A stretch of 64,000 bases of DNA from the NCBI RefSeq assembly GCF_000717745.1, contig NZ_JOBH01000012.1:62001-126000 (forward strand), read 5' to 3'. The first letter of the stretch is position 1. Each line of letters begins with the position of its first letter. Position numbers and translations under genes: made by a program. Shown here one piece after another: positions 27,219 through 37,291 of the stretch. The stretch comes from Streptomyces violens. GTDB lineage: Bacteria; Actinomycetota; Actinomycetes; Streptomycetales; Streptomycetaceae. The notes below the pieces were generated by a model. The model had not been told where the DNA came from and did not search any database. It saw nothing but the letters and a program-made list of their open reading frames with translations.

Positions 27219-28927
27219 TGCTGCCCCTTCTCGTCCTTCGTACGCCCGCGCCGGCCGAGCACGAAGGCGGCAGCGCAGGACAGAAGGCCCACCATAGCGA
27301 TCACCCATTCCGGAGACGCGCCGACGCGGTCGGAGACGGTCTTTTCGTCCCTCAGCGGAAGGCTCGCGCTGACGACGCCCTGGGTGAATTCGGGGATGCG
27401 GTGGGTGATTTCGCCGTTCGGGGCGACGACGGCGCTGATGCCGCTGGTGGCGGCGGTGACGACGGCGCGGCCGTGCTCGACGGCGCGCAGCCGGGACATC
27501 GCGAGCTGCTGCTCGGGCTGGCCGGTGCGCCCGTAGGTGGCGTTGTTGGTCTGCACGATGAGGGCGCGGGCCCCGGCGTTCACGGTGTCGTGCACGATCT
27601 CGTCGTACGCCACCTCGAAGCAGATGACGTCGCCGAGCTTGGCGCCCGCCATGTTCATCACGCCGGTGTGGTCGCCCGGGTAGAAGTCGCGCGGCACGCG
27701 CTGGAGGCGCGTGATGACCTTGCTGAGCTCCTTGCGGAAGGGCACGTACTCGCCGAACGGCACCGGGTGCTGCTTGGTGTACGAGGCGCCGGGGCCGGTC
27801 TTCGGGTCCCAGAGGATGCCCTGGTTGAAGACGTAGCCGGCCTTGCTCGGGTGGTCCACGAGGGCGCCGACGAGTACGGGGACGCCGATCGCCCGCACGG
27901 CCTCGTTGATCCGGTCGTATGCCTCCGGGTACTGGAAGGGGTCCAGGTCGGAGGAGTTCTCCGGCCAGATGACGAGGTCGGGCTTTTTGGCGCGGCCGGC
28001 CTGCACGTCGGCGGCCAGCTTCTCGGTCGCCGTGGCGTGGTTGTCCAGGATCTGCATGGGGCGGCCGAGGAAGTCCATGCCGGGCTGCTGCACGTTGCCC
28101 TGTACGACGGCGATGTCCAGGTGGTCGGTGGCCTTGGTCGGTACCGGGACGGCGTACCCGGCGACGGTGACGGCCGCGGCCAGTCCGAAGGCTTCCAGGG
28201 CCGGGATGGCCCGGCGCAGCCGCGTGCCGGCCGCGCTGTCCGGCCGGCGCAGCTGCCAGAGCGTCACGGCGATGGCGGCGAGCAGCGTGCCGGTGAGGGC
28301 GACGGCGAAGGTCACCAGGGGCGCGCCGCCGAGTGCGGCGAACGGGGTGTAGGGCGTACCGGTGTTGGCGAAGGCGAGCCGGCCCCAGGGGAAGCCCCCG
28401 AAGGGCACGCGGTCGCGGGCCCACTCCTGGGCGACCCACAGGCAGGCGGCCCACAGGGGCCATGCCTTCAGGCGCGAGGTGACGGCCAGTCCGGCGCCGA
28501 GCAGCGCCACGAAGACGGCTTCGGCGAAGGCGAGGCCGACGACGGCGTCCCAGCCGACGACGTGCAGCCACTTCAGCAGCAGGAAGAAGAAGGGCCAGCC
28601 GAACACGAGGCCGGTCCAGGCGCCCTGACGTGCCGTGCGGCCGCGGGTGAGCAGGCTGAGCCCGGCCACCGCGAGGAGCGACAGCGGCCACAGGTCGTAC
28701 GGGGGGAAGGCGAGCCCGAGGGCGAGTCCGGCGAGGACCGCGAGTACCGTGCGCGGCGTTTCGCGGCGCACGAGGGCGGCGAGGCGGCGCAGGCGTCCGG
28801 GGCGGCGGTCTGCGGCGTCGGGCGCCTCGGTGGCCACGGGGCCGCCGTCGGCGGCGGGGCCGTCCCCTCCAGGGCCCTGGGCGGGGCCTGGCACGGTTTC
28901 GGCGGTGGTTTCGGAGCCCGATGGCAC
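27215..28927 (-). CDS. lnt: Apolipoprotein N-acyltransferase
   Basis: N-acylates the lipid-modified N-terminal cysteine of lipoproteins. 570 residues: a variable 50-residue N-terminus, about six to seven membrane segments (65-290), a nitrilase-like domain (300-540) and a final helix. The catalytic triad is visible as Glu323 in VIWPENSS, Lys in SYTKQHPVPFGEYVPF and Cys in GDVICFEVAYDE. GTG 28927 follows AGGAAGG. It is the upstream partner of ppm1 with a 4-nt overlap. Streptomyces have more than one Lnt; this is the one by ppm1. Confidence 0.93.
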   Translation of the reverse strand: MPSGSETTAETVPGPAQGPGGDGPAADGGPVATEAPDAADRRPGRLRRLAALVRRETPRTVLAVLAGLALGLAFPPYDLWPLSLLAVAGLSLLTRGRTARQGAWTGLVFGWPFFFLLLKWLHVVGWDAVVGLAFAEAVFVALLGAGLAVTSRLKAWPLWAACLWVAQEWARDRVPFGGFPWGRLAFANTGTPYTPFAALGGAPLVTFAVALTGTLLAAIAVTLWQLRRPDSAAGTRLRRAIPALEAFGLAAAVTVAGYAVPVPTKATDHLDIAVVQGNVQQPGMDFLGRPMQILDNHATATEKLAADVQAGRAKKPDLVIWPENSSDLDPFQYPEAYDRINEAVRAIGVPVLVGALVDHPSKAGYVFNQGILWDPKTGPGASYTKQHPVPFGEYVPFRKELSKVITRLQRVPRDFYPGDHTGVMNMAGAKLGDVICFEVAYDEIVHDTVNAGARALIVQTNNATYGRTGQPEQQLAMSRLRAVEHGRAVVTAATSGISAVVAPNGEITHRIPEFTQGVVSASLPLRDEKTVSDRVGASPEWVIAMVGLLSCAAAFVLGRRGRTKDEKGQQ

Positions 28928-29184
28928 AGTCGCGGCCTTCCTGCAGGTCGTGCGGTGGTGAGCCGACGGTACAACGGGGCGCGGGCACGCGGGACGCGGG
29001 TGGCCGGTACGGGTACGCGCGGTCGCTCTCGGTGAGGGGGAGGGCCGTGCCGCGTACGGAGAGGGCGCCTCGTGACGAGGCGGGGTGCGGGTGGGGTGGT
29101 GATCCGCGGGGGTGCGGATCGGGGCCCGGCGCCCTTCGGGCCGACCTGGGGCCCGCTGGCTGCGGGTCGACCGAGAGCCGTTGT
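28928..29184. other. Non-coding spacer upstream of lnt
   Basis: No convincing gene in 257 bp. A perfect 7-bp inverted repeat CGCCTCG-TGA-CGAGGCG at 29066-29082 and several GC-rich hairpin-forming tracts (for example around 29125-29150) are present. It must contain the lnt-ppm1 promoter, though no clear -10/-35 pair stands out. Confidence 0.4.
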
Positions 29185-29523
29185 CTACTGAGCGTCCGGG
29201 CCCCACCCGGGTCGCACCCGCCGGCCGACTGAATCCTGTCCGTCGCTTCCGTGCCGCAGGGGTGGACCTGGCTCCCAGTTGTGGTGTGCCTGTGCGGCGC
29301 ACCACCCCATGGCCCAGCTGCGTTCGACGACTGCGCGGAGGTCTGCCGGTCGGACGTCCTTGTGGTGGACTCGGCCGAACCTACCGGCCGCCGACCGGCT
29401 CCTGTCAACATCTGTTCTACCTGCGTCGTTTTTGCGTTCAACCAGGTCAGTGCCGAACTGCCGCAGGTAGGGCGAGTACGCGCCGGGCAGGTCGCCCGGC
29501 GGCACCCGCCGCGGGAGGTTCAC
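29185..29523 (-). CDS. Conserved-looking hypothetical protein coupled to the amidohydrolase
   Basis: A 112-residue frame starts at GTG 29523, which overlaps the amidohydrolase stop as GTGA. The central part, with DLVERKNDAGRTDVDRSR and RPADLRAVVERSWAMGW, reads as a genuine soluble protein with paired charged residues, and a conserved-looking cluster of Trp, Cys and His follows (MGWCAAQAHHNW). Part of it (about 29390-29450) has lower third-position GC than its neighbours. No family is recognised; the coupling suggests co-expression with the amidohydrolase. Confidence 0.55.
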   Translation of the reverse strand: MNLPRRVPPGDLPGAYSPYLRQFGTDLVERKNDAGRTDVDRSRSAAGRFGRVHHKDVRPADLRAVVERSWAMGWCAAQAHHNWEPGPPLRHGSDGQDSVGRRVRPGWGPDAQ

Positions 29524-31160
29524 TCGTTCGGCCGCTGGAAGACCGTCCGGCCGCCGACGACCGTCCGCAGGCAGCGTGGCAGCTCCTGGCCGGGGGTGAG
29601 GTCGGGCAGGCCGGGGGTGCCGGAGCGGGGGTCGGTGGACCAGCGCTCGACGCGCTCGTCGGGGGCCTGGACGAGCAGTTCGCCGGTGTGCCAGACCGCG
29701 TAGTCGGCGGGCGCGCCGGGCACGAGGATGCCTGCGTCGTCGCGGCCGACGGCCCGCCAGCCGCCGCGGGTGTGCGCGGTGAACGCGGCACGCGCGGAGA
29801 TGCCGTGGCCGGGGGTGCGGTGGAAGACGGCGGCGCGGACGGTTCCCCAGGGGTCGAGTGGGGTGACGGGGCTGTCGGAGCCGAGCGCGAGCGGGACGCC
29901 GGCCTTGAGGAGGGCTGCGTACGGGTTGAGGGTGCGGGCGCGTTCGGCGCCGAGGCGGGTGGCGTACATGCCCTGCTCGCCGCCCCACAGGGCGTCGAAG
30001 GCGGGCTGTACGGAGGCGGTCAGGGCGAGTTCGGCGAAGCCGGCGATGGTGTCCGGGGTGAGCATCTCGCAGTGTTCGATGCGGTGCCGGGCGGCGCGTA
30101 CCCGGTCCAGGCCGACCCGGTCGGCGGCCGCCCGTACGCCGTCGACGACGGCGGTGAGCCCGGCGTCGCCGATGGCGTGGAAGCCCGCCTGGAGGCCGGC
30201 TTCGGTGCAGGCGGCGACGTGTGCGGCGACGGTGTCGGCGTCGAGGAGTGCGTTGCCGGTGTGTGCGGCGTCGGCGTACGGGGTGCAGAGGTGGGCGGTG
30301 TGCGAGCCGAGCGAGCCGTCGGCGAACAGGTCGCCCGCCGCGCCGATGGCGCCGAGCTCCCTGATGCGCTCCGCGTCCTTTGCGGTCGTGATGAGCTCGC
30401 CCCAGTAGCCGACGACGCGCGGGCCGTCGCCGGCGGCGGCGCGGGCGAGCAGCGCGACGAGGTCGTCCTCGCCGGAGATCTCGGGCCCCGCGCATTCGTG
30501 GACGGTGCCGATGCCGAGGGAGGCGGCGTGCGCGAGCGCGGCGGCCTGCGCGTCGGCGCGCTGGGCCGGGGTGACGGTGTCGTACGCGGCCTGCCGTACG
30601 GCGTGGTGGGCGTCGCCGGTGAGCGGCCCCGCGGGGTCGAATCCGGCGCGTTCCCGCAGGCCGGGGACGAGGTCCAGGAGGGCGGTGGTGACCGCGGCGG
30701 AGTGCACGTCGATGCGGCTGAGGTAGAGCGGGCGGCCGCCGGTGGCCTCGTCCAGCTCGGTGCGGGAGGGCGGGCGGCCCTCGGGCCAGGCGGAGGCGTC
30801 CCAGCCGTGGCCGAGCAGTACGCGGTCGGCGGGGCGGGCCGCGGCGAAGGAGCGGATGCGCTCCAGGGCGTCGGAGAGGGAGCGGGTGTCGCTGAGGTCC
30901 AGGCCGGTCAGGGCGAGCCCGGTGGCGGTGGTGTGCACATGTGCGTCAGTGAACGCGGGGGTCACGAGCGCGCCGTCGAGGTCGATGACCTCGTCGACCC
31001 CGTCGGCGAAGGAGTCGGCGGCCCCCTCCGAGCCGACCCAGGCGACCGAGCCGCCCTCGACGACCATGGCGGTGGCGAAGGGGTCGGCCGGGCTGTGGAC
31101 CTCGCCGCGGCGCAGCAGGACGGTGCGGTCGGGGGCCGGTGCGGGGGTGCGTTCACTCAT
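29520..31160 (-). CDS. Amidohydrolase family protein (YtcJ-like)
   Basis: A 546-residue metal-dependent hydrolase. DLDGALVTPAFTDAHVHTTATGLAL carries the HxH metal-binding motif (about residue 72); later HAIGDAGLTAVVDGV and RIEHCEMLTPDTI contain the metal His residues; LALGSDSPVTPLDPW near the C-terminus holds the catalytic Asp. This pattern and length define the YtcJ-like exoenzyme subgroup hydrolysing N-acyl or cyclic amide substrates. No signal peptide. Substrate unknown. Confidence 0.86.
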   Translation of the reverse strand: MSERTPAPAPDRTVLLRRGEVHSPADPFATAMVVEGGSVAWVGSEGAADSFADGVDEVIDLDGALVTPAFTDAHVHTTATGLALTGLDLSDTRSLSDALERIRSFAAARPADRVLLGHGWDASAWPEGRPPSRTELDEATGGRPLYLSRIDVHSAAVTTALLDLVPGLRERAGFDPAGPLTGDAHHAVRQAAYDTVTPAQRADAQAAALAHAASLGIGTVHECAGPEISGEDDLVALLARAAAGDGPRVVGYWGELITTAKDAERIRELGAIGAAGDLFADGSLGSHTAHLCTPYADAAHTGNALLDADTVAAHVAACTEAGLQAGFHAIGDAGLTAVVDGVRAAADRVGLDRVRAARHRIEHCEMLTPDTIAGFAELALTASVQPAFDALWGGEQGMYATRLGAERARTLNPYAALLKAGVPLALGSDSPVTPLDPWGTVRAAVFHRTPGHGISARAAFTAHTRGGWRAVGRDDAGILVPGAPADYAVWHTGELLVQAPDERVERWSTDPRSGTPGLPDLTPGQELPRCLRTVVGGRTVFQRPNE

Positions 31161-31258
31161 ACCGGACAGTTTCGCCCCTGCGCGTGCCCGGCGGTCGCGC
31201 GGGGTGGGTGTGGCGCGGCCGTACCCGGACCGGCGCCGCCCCGATGGCGCGGCGCGCT

Positions 31259-31699
31259 TCAGATGCGGGGCGGCCGGGCCTCGTACGGCGTGGACAGCAC
31301 CACGGTCGTACGCGTCGAGACGCCCGCGAGCGTACGGATGCGGGTCAGCAGGTGCTCCAGCTCCAGCGGCGCGGCCACCCGGACCTTGAGGATGTAGTTC
31401 TCGTCGCCCGCGACGCTGTGGCAGGCCTCCAGCTCGGGGACCTCGGCCAGCCGCTCGGCGATGTCGTCCGGGGCGCTGGGGTCGAAGGGTTTGACCGAGA
31501 TGAAGGCGGTCAGCGGCAGCCCCACCGCCTCGGGGTCGACGATGGCGGCATAGCCGCGGATCACGCCGCGCTGCTCCAGTCTGCGCACGCGCTGATGCAC
31601 CGCCGAGGTGGACAGGCCAGTGGCCTTGCCCAGGTCGGTGTAGCTCATCCGCCCGTCCTTGACGAGCAGATCCACGATTTGTCGGTCCAGCTCCTCCAC
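31259..31699 (-). CDS. Lrp/AsnC family transcriptional regulator
   Basis: A 146-residue regulator. Residues 1-60 form the AsnC-type helix-turn-helix (LDRQIVDLLVKDGRMSYTDLGKATGLSTSAVHQRVRRLE); residues 65-140 form the RAM ligand-binding/oligomerisation domain with the CHSVAGDENYILKVR core. Lrp-type proteins sense amino acids. GTG start at 31699. Targets are not evident; nearest genes are the amidohydrolase and the divergent hypothetical gene. Confidence 0.9.
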   Translation of the reverse strand: MEELDRQIVDLLVKDGRMSYTDLGKATGLSTSAVHQRVRRLEQRGVIRGYAAIVDPEAVGLPLTAFISVKPFDPSAPDDIAERLAEVPELEACHSVAGDENYILKVRVAAPLELEHLLTRIRTLAGVSTRTTVVLSTPYEARPPRI

Positions 31700-31915
31700 A
31701 CGATCAACCTACTGTGCCGGAGCACTACGGCGCAGCTCGCGCCGGATCGTGGACACCGTGCGCCCCCTGTGTGACGAACACCACACCCCTCACTCCGTGT
31801 CCGGCCGGAAGCCGAGATTATGCAGCGGAGAGGCAGGGAAATGCTCGTGGTGGTCGAGGCCGCCCAACACAGGAAGATGGCGGTACTCGCAGCCCACCCG
31901 AGGGGGATGGACATC

Positions 31916-32320
31916 ATGCGACGCCCGAAGCAGGAATCCACGCTGGAGAACACCGCCGCCCAGGAGGGCGACAGTTTCCGCGACGACGACTTCGACGCCT
32001 TTGACACCGTCGAGCTCTACCGCGTCAGCTGCCCGGACTGCGGGCAGCCCATCGCGCTGCTCGCCGACGAGGACACGCTGCCCGAGCACGCAGTCTGCTC
32101 CTCGCCCTGGAACCCCTTCGGCCTGACGGTCTGCCAGGGGTCCGGCCGGGGCGTGGCCGAGACGGCCTCCGCCGATGACGTGCTCGACCCCCAGGAGCAG
32201 GACAGTGGCATGCTCCTGACTCTCCCGGAGGGCCTGGACTGGCGCACCCAGCCGTTCTCCCACGTGGGCGGCCCCGGCTCCCGTCCGGTGCGCGTCCCCC
32301 TGATGCGCCGGCACCGCTGA
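31916..32320 (+). CDS. Hypothetical acidic protein with zinc-ribbon-like cysteines
   Basis: A 134-residue acidic protein. Four cysteines appear as CPDCGQ (about 44-47), then CSS and VC about 20-30 residues later, which could bind zinc. The rest is hydrophilic with a basic C-terminus. ATG 31916 is preceded by GAGGGGG at the right spacing; an ATG three codons earlier lies inside that site and is less likely. Codon use matches neighbours. Function not recognised. Confidence 0.65.
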   Translation: MRRPKQESTLENTAAQEGDSFRDDDFDAFDTVELYRVSCPDCGQPIALLADEDTLPEHAVCSSPWNPFGLTVCQGSGRGVAETASADDVLDPQEQDSGMLLTLPEGLDWRTQPFSHVGGPGSRPVRVPLMRRHR

Positions 32321-32470
32321 CGCGCCCGCGGACCGGCAACCGCGGAATCACCGTGCGAGTGAGCCGCCCGACTCACTCGCACCCTCTTGCCGCTCGATGA
32401 GCAACCGACTGACACAGGCCCGCCTTTGATGCGCCGTCAGCGGAACTGCGTCGTCAGCGCGACTGTGTCA

Positions 32471-33643
32471 TCAACGTGACTCGGGGCCCGCGAGGTGCCG
32501 GGCGATGACCATCCGCTGGATCTGGTTGGTGCCCTCGACGATCTGCAGGACCTTGGCCTCGCGCATATAGCGCTCGGCCGGGAAGTCCGCGGTGTAGCCG
32601 TACCCTCCGAGCAGCTGGACCGCGTCGGTCGTGATGCGCATCGCCGCGTCCGAGCAGAAGAGTTTGGCCATGGCCGCTTCCTTGGTGAAGGGGCGGCCCT
32701 CGTCCCGCAGCCGGGCCGCGGTCAGGTAGAGCGACCGCCCGGCCGTCACCTGCGTGGCCATGTCGGCGAGCATGAAGCGCAGCCCCTGGAAGTCGGCCAG
32801 CGGGCGGGCGAACTGACGGCGCGTCGTGACGTACGCCAGTGCCTCGTTCAGCGCCGCCTGGGCCACGCCCACGGCGCACGCCGCGATGCCGAGCCGGCCG
32901 GAGTCCAGCGCGTCGAGCGCGATGGCGAAGCCCTGCCCCTCCTCACCGATCCGGCGCGCGTCCGCGATCCGTACGCCGTCGAAGTGCAGTTGCGCCGTGG
33001 GCGAGCCCTTCATGCCCATCTTGCGCTCGGGCGCGGCGGCGCTCAGCCCCTCGGCGTCGCCGGGGACCAGGAAGGCCGTGATGCCGTGCGGGCCCGCTCC
33101 CCCGGTGCGGGCGAGGACGGTGCAGAAGTCGGCGATGCCGCCGTGGGTGGTCCACGCCTTCGTACCGGTCAGGACCCAGCTGTCCCCGTCACGCGTGGCG
33201 CGGGTGGTCAGGGACGCGGCGTCCGACCCGGCGGCGGGCTCGGAGAGGCAGTACGCGCCGAGCAGCCCGCCGCCGAGCATCGCGGACAGGTGCTCGGCGC
33301 GCTGCTCCTTCGTGCCGTACGCGGCGAGCGCGTGGCAGGCCAGGGTGTGGACGCTGACGCCGAGGCCGACGGTGAGCCGGGCGGCGGCCAGCTCTTCGAG
33401 GACCTGGAGATAGACCTCGTACGGCTGGCCGCCCCCGCCGAACTCCTCGGCGTACACCAGGCCGAGCAGGCCCGACTCCGAGAGCAGGGTGAAGAGCTCG
33501 CGGGGGAACCGGCCCGCTTCCTCCTCGGCGGCGGCCGTGGGTGCGATCTCGCGGGCCGCCAGATCGCGTACGAGCGTCATCAGCTGGCGGGCTTCGTCGG
33601 TGGGCAGCCTGCGGTCCACGGGTCCGGGGCCGTACTCGGTCAT
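32471..33643 (-). CDS. Acyl-CoA dehydrogenase
   Basis: A 390-residue acyl-CoA dehydrogenase distinct from the one at 3.5 kb. Motifs: GAYCLSEPAAGSDAASL (FAD region), WVLTGTKAWTTHGGIADF, and the C-terminal LLGGYGYTADFPAERYMREAKVLQIVEGTNQIQRMVIAR, whose Glu-Gly-Thr-Asn block is near the active site. Short-chain (butyryl/isovaleryl) enzymes are closest in pattern. It is monocistronic and lies at the same relative place, next to the chitinase gene, as in other Streptomyces chromosomes. Confidence 0.88.
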   Translation of the reverse strand: MTEYGPGPVDRRLPTDEARQLMTLVRDLAAREIAPTAAAEEEAGRFPRELFTLLSESGLLGLVYAEEFGGGGQPYEVYLQVLEELAAARLTVGLGVSVHTLACHALAAYGTKEQRAEHLSAMLGGGLLGAYCLSEPAAGSDAASLTTRATRDGDSWVLTGTKAWTTHGGIADFCTVLARTGGAGPHGITAFLVPGDAEGLSAAAPERKMGMKGSPTAQLHFDGVRIADARRIGEEGQGFAIALDALDSGRLGIAACAVGVAQAALNEALAYVTTRRQFARPLADFQGLRFMLADMATQVTAGRSLYLTAARLRDEGRPFTKEAAMAKLFCSDAAMRITTDAVQLLGGYGYTADFPAERYMREAKVLQIVEGTNQIQRMVIARHLAGPESR

Positions 33644-33986
33644 GGCGGCGCTCTCCTCCCTGTAGGGAACTGCGGCGCGCGCCGCTCGGGTGGCGCGGCG
33701 CGGCCGGTCCCACTGCCGTGATGATCTCTCTCCGGGTCGCGGAAGGCGATGACCTGCGGCGGTGGCGCAGGGAGTATGCCCAATACGGCGGCGCTCTTCA
33801 CCCCTTGATCGGCTTCTTCCGGTGGTCGCCGGATCGTGTGCGGGAGTTCAGCAAATTGGTCCAAACCATTGACCGAGTTGGTCTAGTCCTTCTACCTTCT
33901 CCCCCGACGCTCCACGCGTTCGGCGCCACTGCGGACGCAGGTCACAGCACTTCCCCCTCGATGGACCCCCACTCCGAGGAGCAACC
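33644..33986. promoter_or_regulatory. Chitinase promoter with two dre-like (DasR) sites
   Basis: TGGTCCAAACCA at 33857-33868 and TGGTCTAGTCCT at 33879-33890 each match the DasR element core TGGTCTAGACCA at 10 of 12 positions and are 22 bp apart. Such paired repeats are the known induction/repression sites of Streptomyces chitinase promoters. The rest of this 343-bp spacer holds no gene. Confidence 0.75.
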
Positions 33987-35285
<1,299 letters not shown>

Positions 35286-35309
35286 CGCCCCTCGGATGAG
35301 TCGCATGTG

Positions 35310-35337
35310 AGGGCGGGTGGCTGCGGCCGCCCGCCCT
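35310..35337 (+). terminator. Hairpin after the chitinase gene
   Basis: A 12-bp GC-rich stem with one G-T pair (35310-35321 with 35326-35337) lies 25 nt after the stop codon and is followed by TCG. Confidence 0.7.
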
Positions 35338-35348
35338 TCGTCGTGCGG

Positions 35349-35441
35349 CACTGTTGCTGCGCACTGTTGCCGCGCCACTGTTGACGCGCCGTCAACAACG
35401 GCCCTAATCTCTCGTCAGCTACCTTCGTTACCGCAAGTAAC
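35349..35441. promoter_or_regulatory. Repeat-rich promoter region of the DUF6230 gene
   Basis: CACTGTTG occurs at 35349, 35362 and 35376. It runs into the palindrome GTTGACG-CGC-CGTCAAC (35380-35396), and GTTAC-CGCAA-GTAAC follows at 35427-35441. These are likely operator or promoter elements for the DUF6230/DUF6114 pair; the regulator is unknown. Confidence 0.45.
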
Positions 35442-35498
35442 CGCACGTCAGCGCTGTGACCGTACCGCCATGACCGAGCGCTCCCCCGGGAGGAAGCA

Positions 35499-36116
35499 GT
35501 GGGCAGGAATCAGCGGGCCGTACCGGAAGAAGGCCGCACGTCCTGGAGGAAGAGCGCGGCCGTGGCCGTGCCGGCGGTACTGGCCGTCGGGGCGCTGGCG
35601 ACCGTGATGGCGCAGGGCGTGCTCGCCGCGTCGTTCGCCGTCTCCGGCACCAACTTCCAGGTGGCTTCGGGCAAGTTGACCAGCGACGGGCTGGCCTCGT
35701 ACGTGCACACCGACCGCTCCGCCGACGGCACCGGTCACCCGGTCGCCCTGCTCGGCATCGGCAAGGCACAGCTCTCCGACATCTGCCAGTCGGCGCAGGT
35801 CAGTACTCCGATGGGGCCGGTGGTCTTCAAGCTCACCGCGGGCGGGAAGGCGGGCCCCGTCACCGCGGACAACCTCGTCATCGACGGGGAGGACCTGGTC
35901 GGTGACGCGCGCTTCGGCACGGCGCAGATCGGCCGGGACGCCTCGACGCTGGACGAAGTACCGGGCATCCGCGGCCCGAAGGGGAAGTTCGGGCTGCAGG
36001 CCGGTGACATCGAGGTCGCGGGCGTGCAGTCGCACGCCTGGTCGGCCACGGGCGGCAACTTTCGCCTCAAGGGCCTGAAGCTGGGCGTCAGCCTGGACGG
36101 CGAGAAGTGCTTCTGA
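35499..36116 (+). CDS. DUF6230 family protein
   Basis: A 205-residue protein with one N-terminal membrane/signal segment (AVAVPAVLAVGALATVMAQGVLAASFAVSG, about residues 20-48) and an exported beta-rich domain containing LSDICQSAQV and a terminal Cys-Phe. It is the family often labelled cholesterol esterase without biochemical proof. GTG 35499 follows GGGAGGAAG. The 3' end overlaps the DUF6114 gene, its constant Streptomyces partner. Confidence 0.8.
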   Translation: MGRNQRAVPEEGRTSWRKSAAVAVPAVLAVGALATVMAQGVLAASFAVSGTNFQVASGKLTSDGLASYVHTDRSADGTGHPVALLGIGKAQLSDICQSAQVSTPMGPVVFKLTAGGKAGPVTADNLVIDGEDLVGDARFGTAQIGRDASTLDEVPGIRGPKGKFGLQAGDIEVAGVQSHAWSATGGNFRLKGLKLGVSLDGEKCF

Positions 36117-37126
36117 GGCGGCCGCGGCTACCGGCCCGCCTTGTGCAGCAACTGCCCTGGCCCGAAGCCCGGGCCCGATTCCGCCGGTGGCGGCGGACCC
36201 GGCCGTTCTGGGCCGGACTGTTGCTGGTCCTCGGCGGTGCCGAGCTGCTGCTCGTCCCGCTCTCGCCGCTCGGCGTGCTGGTCAGCCTGGGAGTCGGCGG
36301 GCTCGCGGCGCTCGGCATCGGGCTGGCCCTGATCGTGGCCGGAGTGTTCCTGTGGTGCGCCCCGTCGGCGCGGCACTACGTGAGCGTCAACGCGCTGATC
36401 CTGTCCGTGATTTCCTTCGCGGCCACCAACCTCGGCGGCTTCCTGGTCGGCATGGGGCTGGGCATCGCGGGTGCGGCGATGGGCTTCGGCTGGACGCCGC
36501 TTCCCGAGGGCCGGGACTCAGCGGCACAGGACGGCGGCCCAGCGGCACAGGACGGCGGCCAGGCCGGCGGCCCGGACGGCGCCGCTCCCCCGGCCGGCCG
36601 TACGGGCCCGTCCACCACCCTCGCCGTGGCCCTGCCCATCGCGCTCCTCGCCGCGCTCGGGACGCCCGCCACCGAGGCCCGCGCCGCCGGCCCCGGCAGC
36701 CCCGCCCCCGCCGCCGTCCCCACCGTCACGACCAGCCGTTTCGCGCCGAAGGGCTTCACGCTCGCCGGCGTCGAGGACGTGCCCACCGCGCGCGGCCCCG
36801 TCCGGGCGATGGTGCTGAAGATGAAGGCCGCCTCCCTCACCGACTACCGCCTCCTCACCCGCGACGGCAGCGACGAACTGGGGCTGGGCGCCACGTCGCT
36901 GGAGCTGAGCGGCGACGTCACGCTCTACCTGACGAAGTTCCGCGGCTGCCTGCAAGGGGTGCTCTGCCTGACCTTCACCCCGGACCGGCTGCCCGTGCCG
37001 CCGCTGGTGCCGCCCTTCGTGTACATGACCGATGTCTCCGCCGAGCAGGCGCTGGTCACCTCGGACCTGATCGTCGCCGACGGCCTGCGGCTGCGCGCGG
37101 ACGGACCGGTGCCGCCGACCGCCTGA
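36107..37126 (+). CDS. DUF6114 membrane protein with C-terminal extracytoplasmic domain
   Basis: A protein of up to 339 residues. Residues 30-125 contain four hydrophobic segments typical of DUF6114 (RTRPFWAGLLLVLGGAEL, then helices to about 125); an Ala/Gly/Pro/Gln-rich linker and a further hydrophobic segment (TLAVALPIALLAALGTPA) precede a soluble domain (225-335) resembling the DUF6230 beta-rich type. The GTG at 36107 overlaps the upstream gene by 10 nt; GTG 36143 is an alternative start, neither with a strong ribosome site. Function unknown; the pair is probably cell-envelope associated. Confidence 0.7.
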   Translation: MLLRRPRLPARLVQQLPWPEARARFRRWRRTRPFWAGLLLVLGGAELLLVPLSPLGVLVSLGVGGLAALGIGLALIVAGVFLWCAPSARHYVSVNALILSVISFAATNLGGFLVGMGLGIAGAAMGFGWTPLPEGRDSAAQDGGPAAQDGGQAGGPDGAAPPAGRTGPSTTLAVALPIALLAALGTPATEARAAGPGSPAPAAVPTVTTSRFAPKGFTLAGVEDVPTARGPVRAMVLKMKAASLTDYRLLTRDGSDELGLGATSLELSGDVTLYLTKFRGCLQGVLCLTFTPDRLPVPPLVPPFVYMTDVSAEQALVTSDLIVADGLRLRADGPVPPTA

Positions 37127-37228
37127 TTACCGGCCGAGGGCGGCCTGACCAGTACAAACGTCATGGGTGAGGCGTGTGTTTTTCCCGTGCTTTGCGTGAC
37201 GGACGGTGCTATTCCCCGTCGGGCAACT

Positions 37229-37243
37229 CTGCGATGGTCGCAG
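37229..37243. promoter_or_regulatory. Palindrome upstream of the lanthipeptide synthetase gene
   Basis: CTGCGA-TGG-TCGCAG lies about 50 bp before the synthetase start in a 165-bp promoter region. It is a candidate site for the RamR-like regulator or another developmental factor; no direct match to a RamR box was recognised. Confidence 0.35.
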
Positions 37244-37291
37244 ATAGAGGCCGCAGGGATATCCCGCGGCACAGACCGCCGGGAGGGGTCA

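Noticed and set aside
27203-29035. A 610-codon plus-strand frame opposite lnt
   Set aside because: Val/Gly/Asp/Arg shadow pattern; lnt on the other strand has its full catalytic triad.
26439-29441. A 1000-codon minus-strand frame suggesting an Lnt-Ppm1 fusion in one frame
   Set aside because: Only the last 259 codons are Ppm1-like; the rest is an out-of-frame reading of lnt. The two genes overlap by 4 nt in different frames and are separate.
37163-37291. Extending the lanthipeptide synthetase to the upstream start at 37163
   Set aside because: The upstream residues are not family-like, they would cover the promoter palindrome, and GTG 37292 has a strong GGGAGGGG site.
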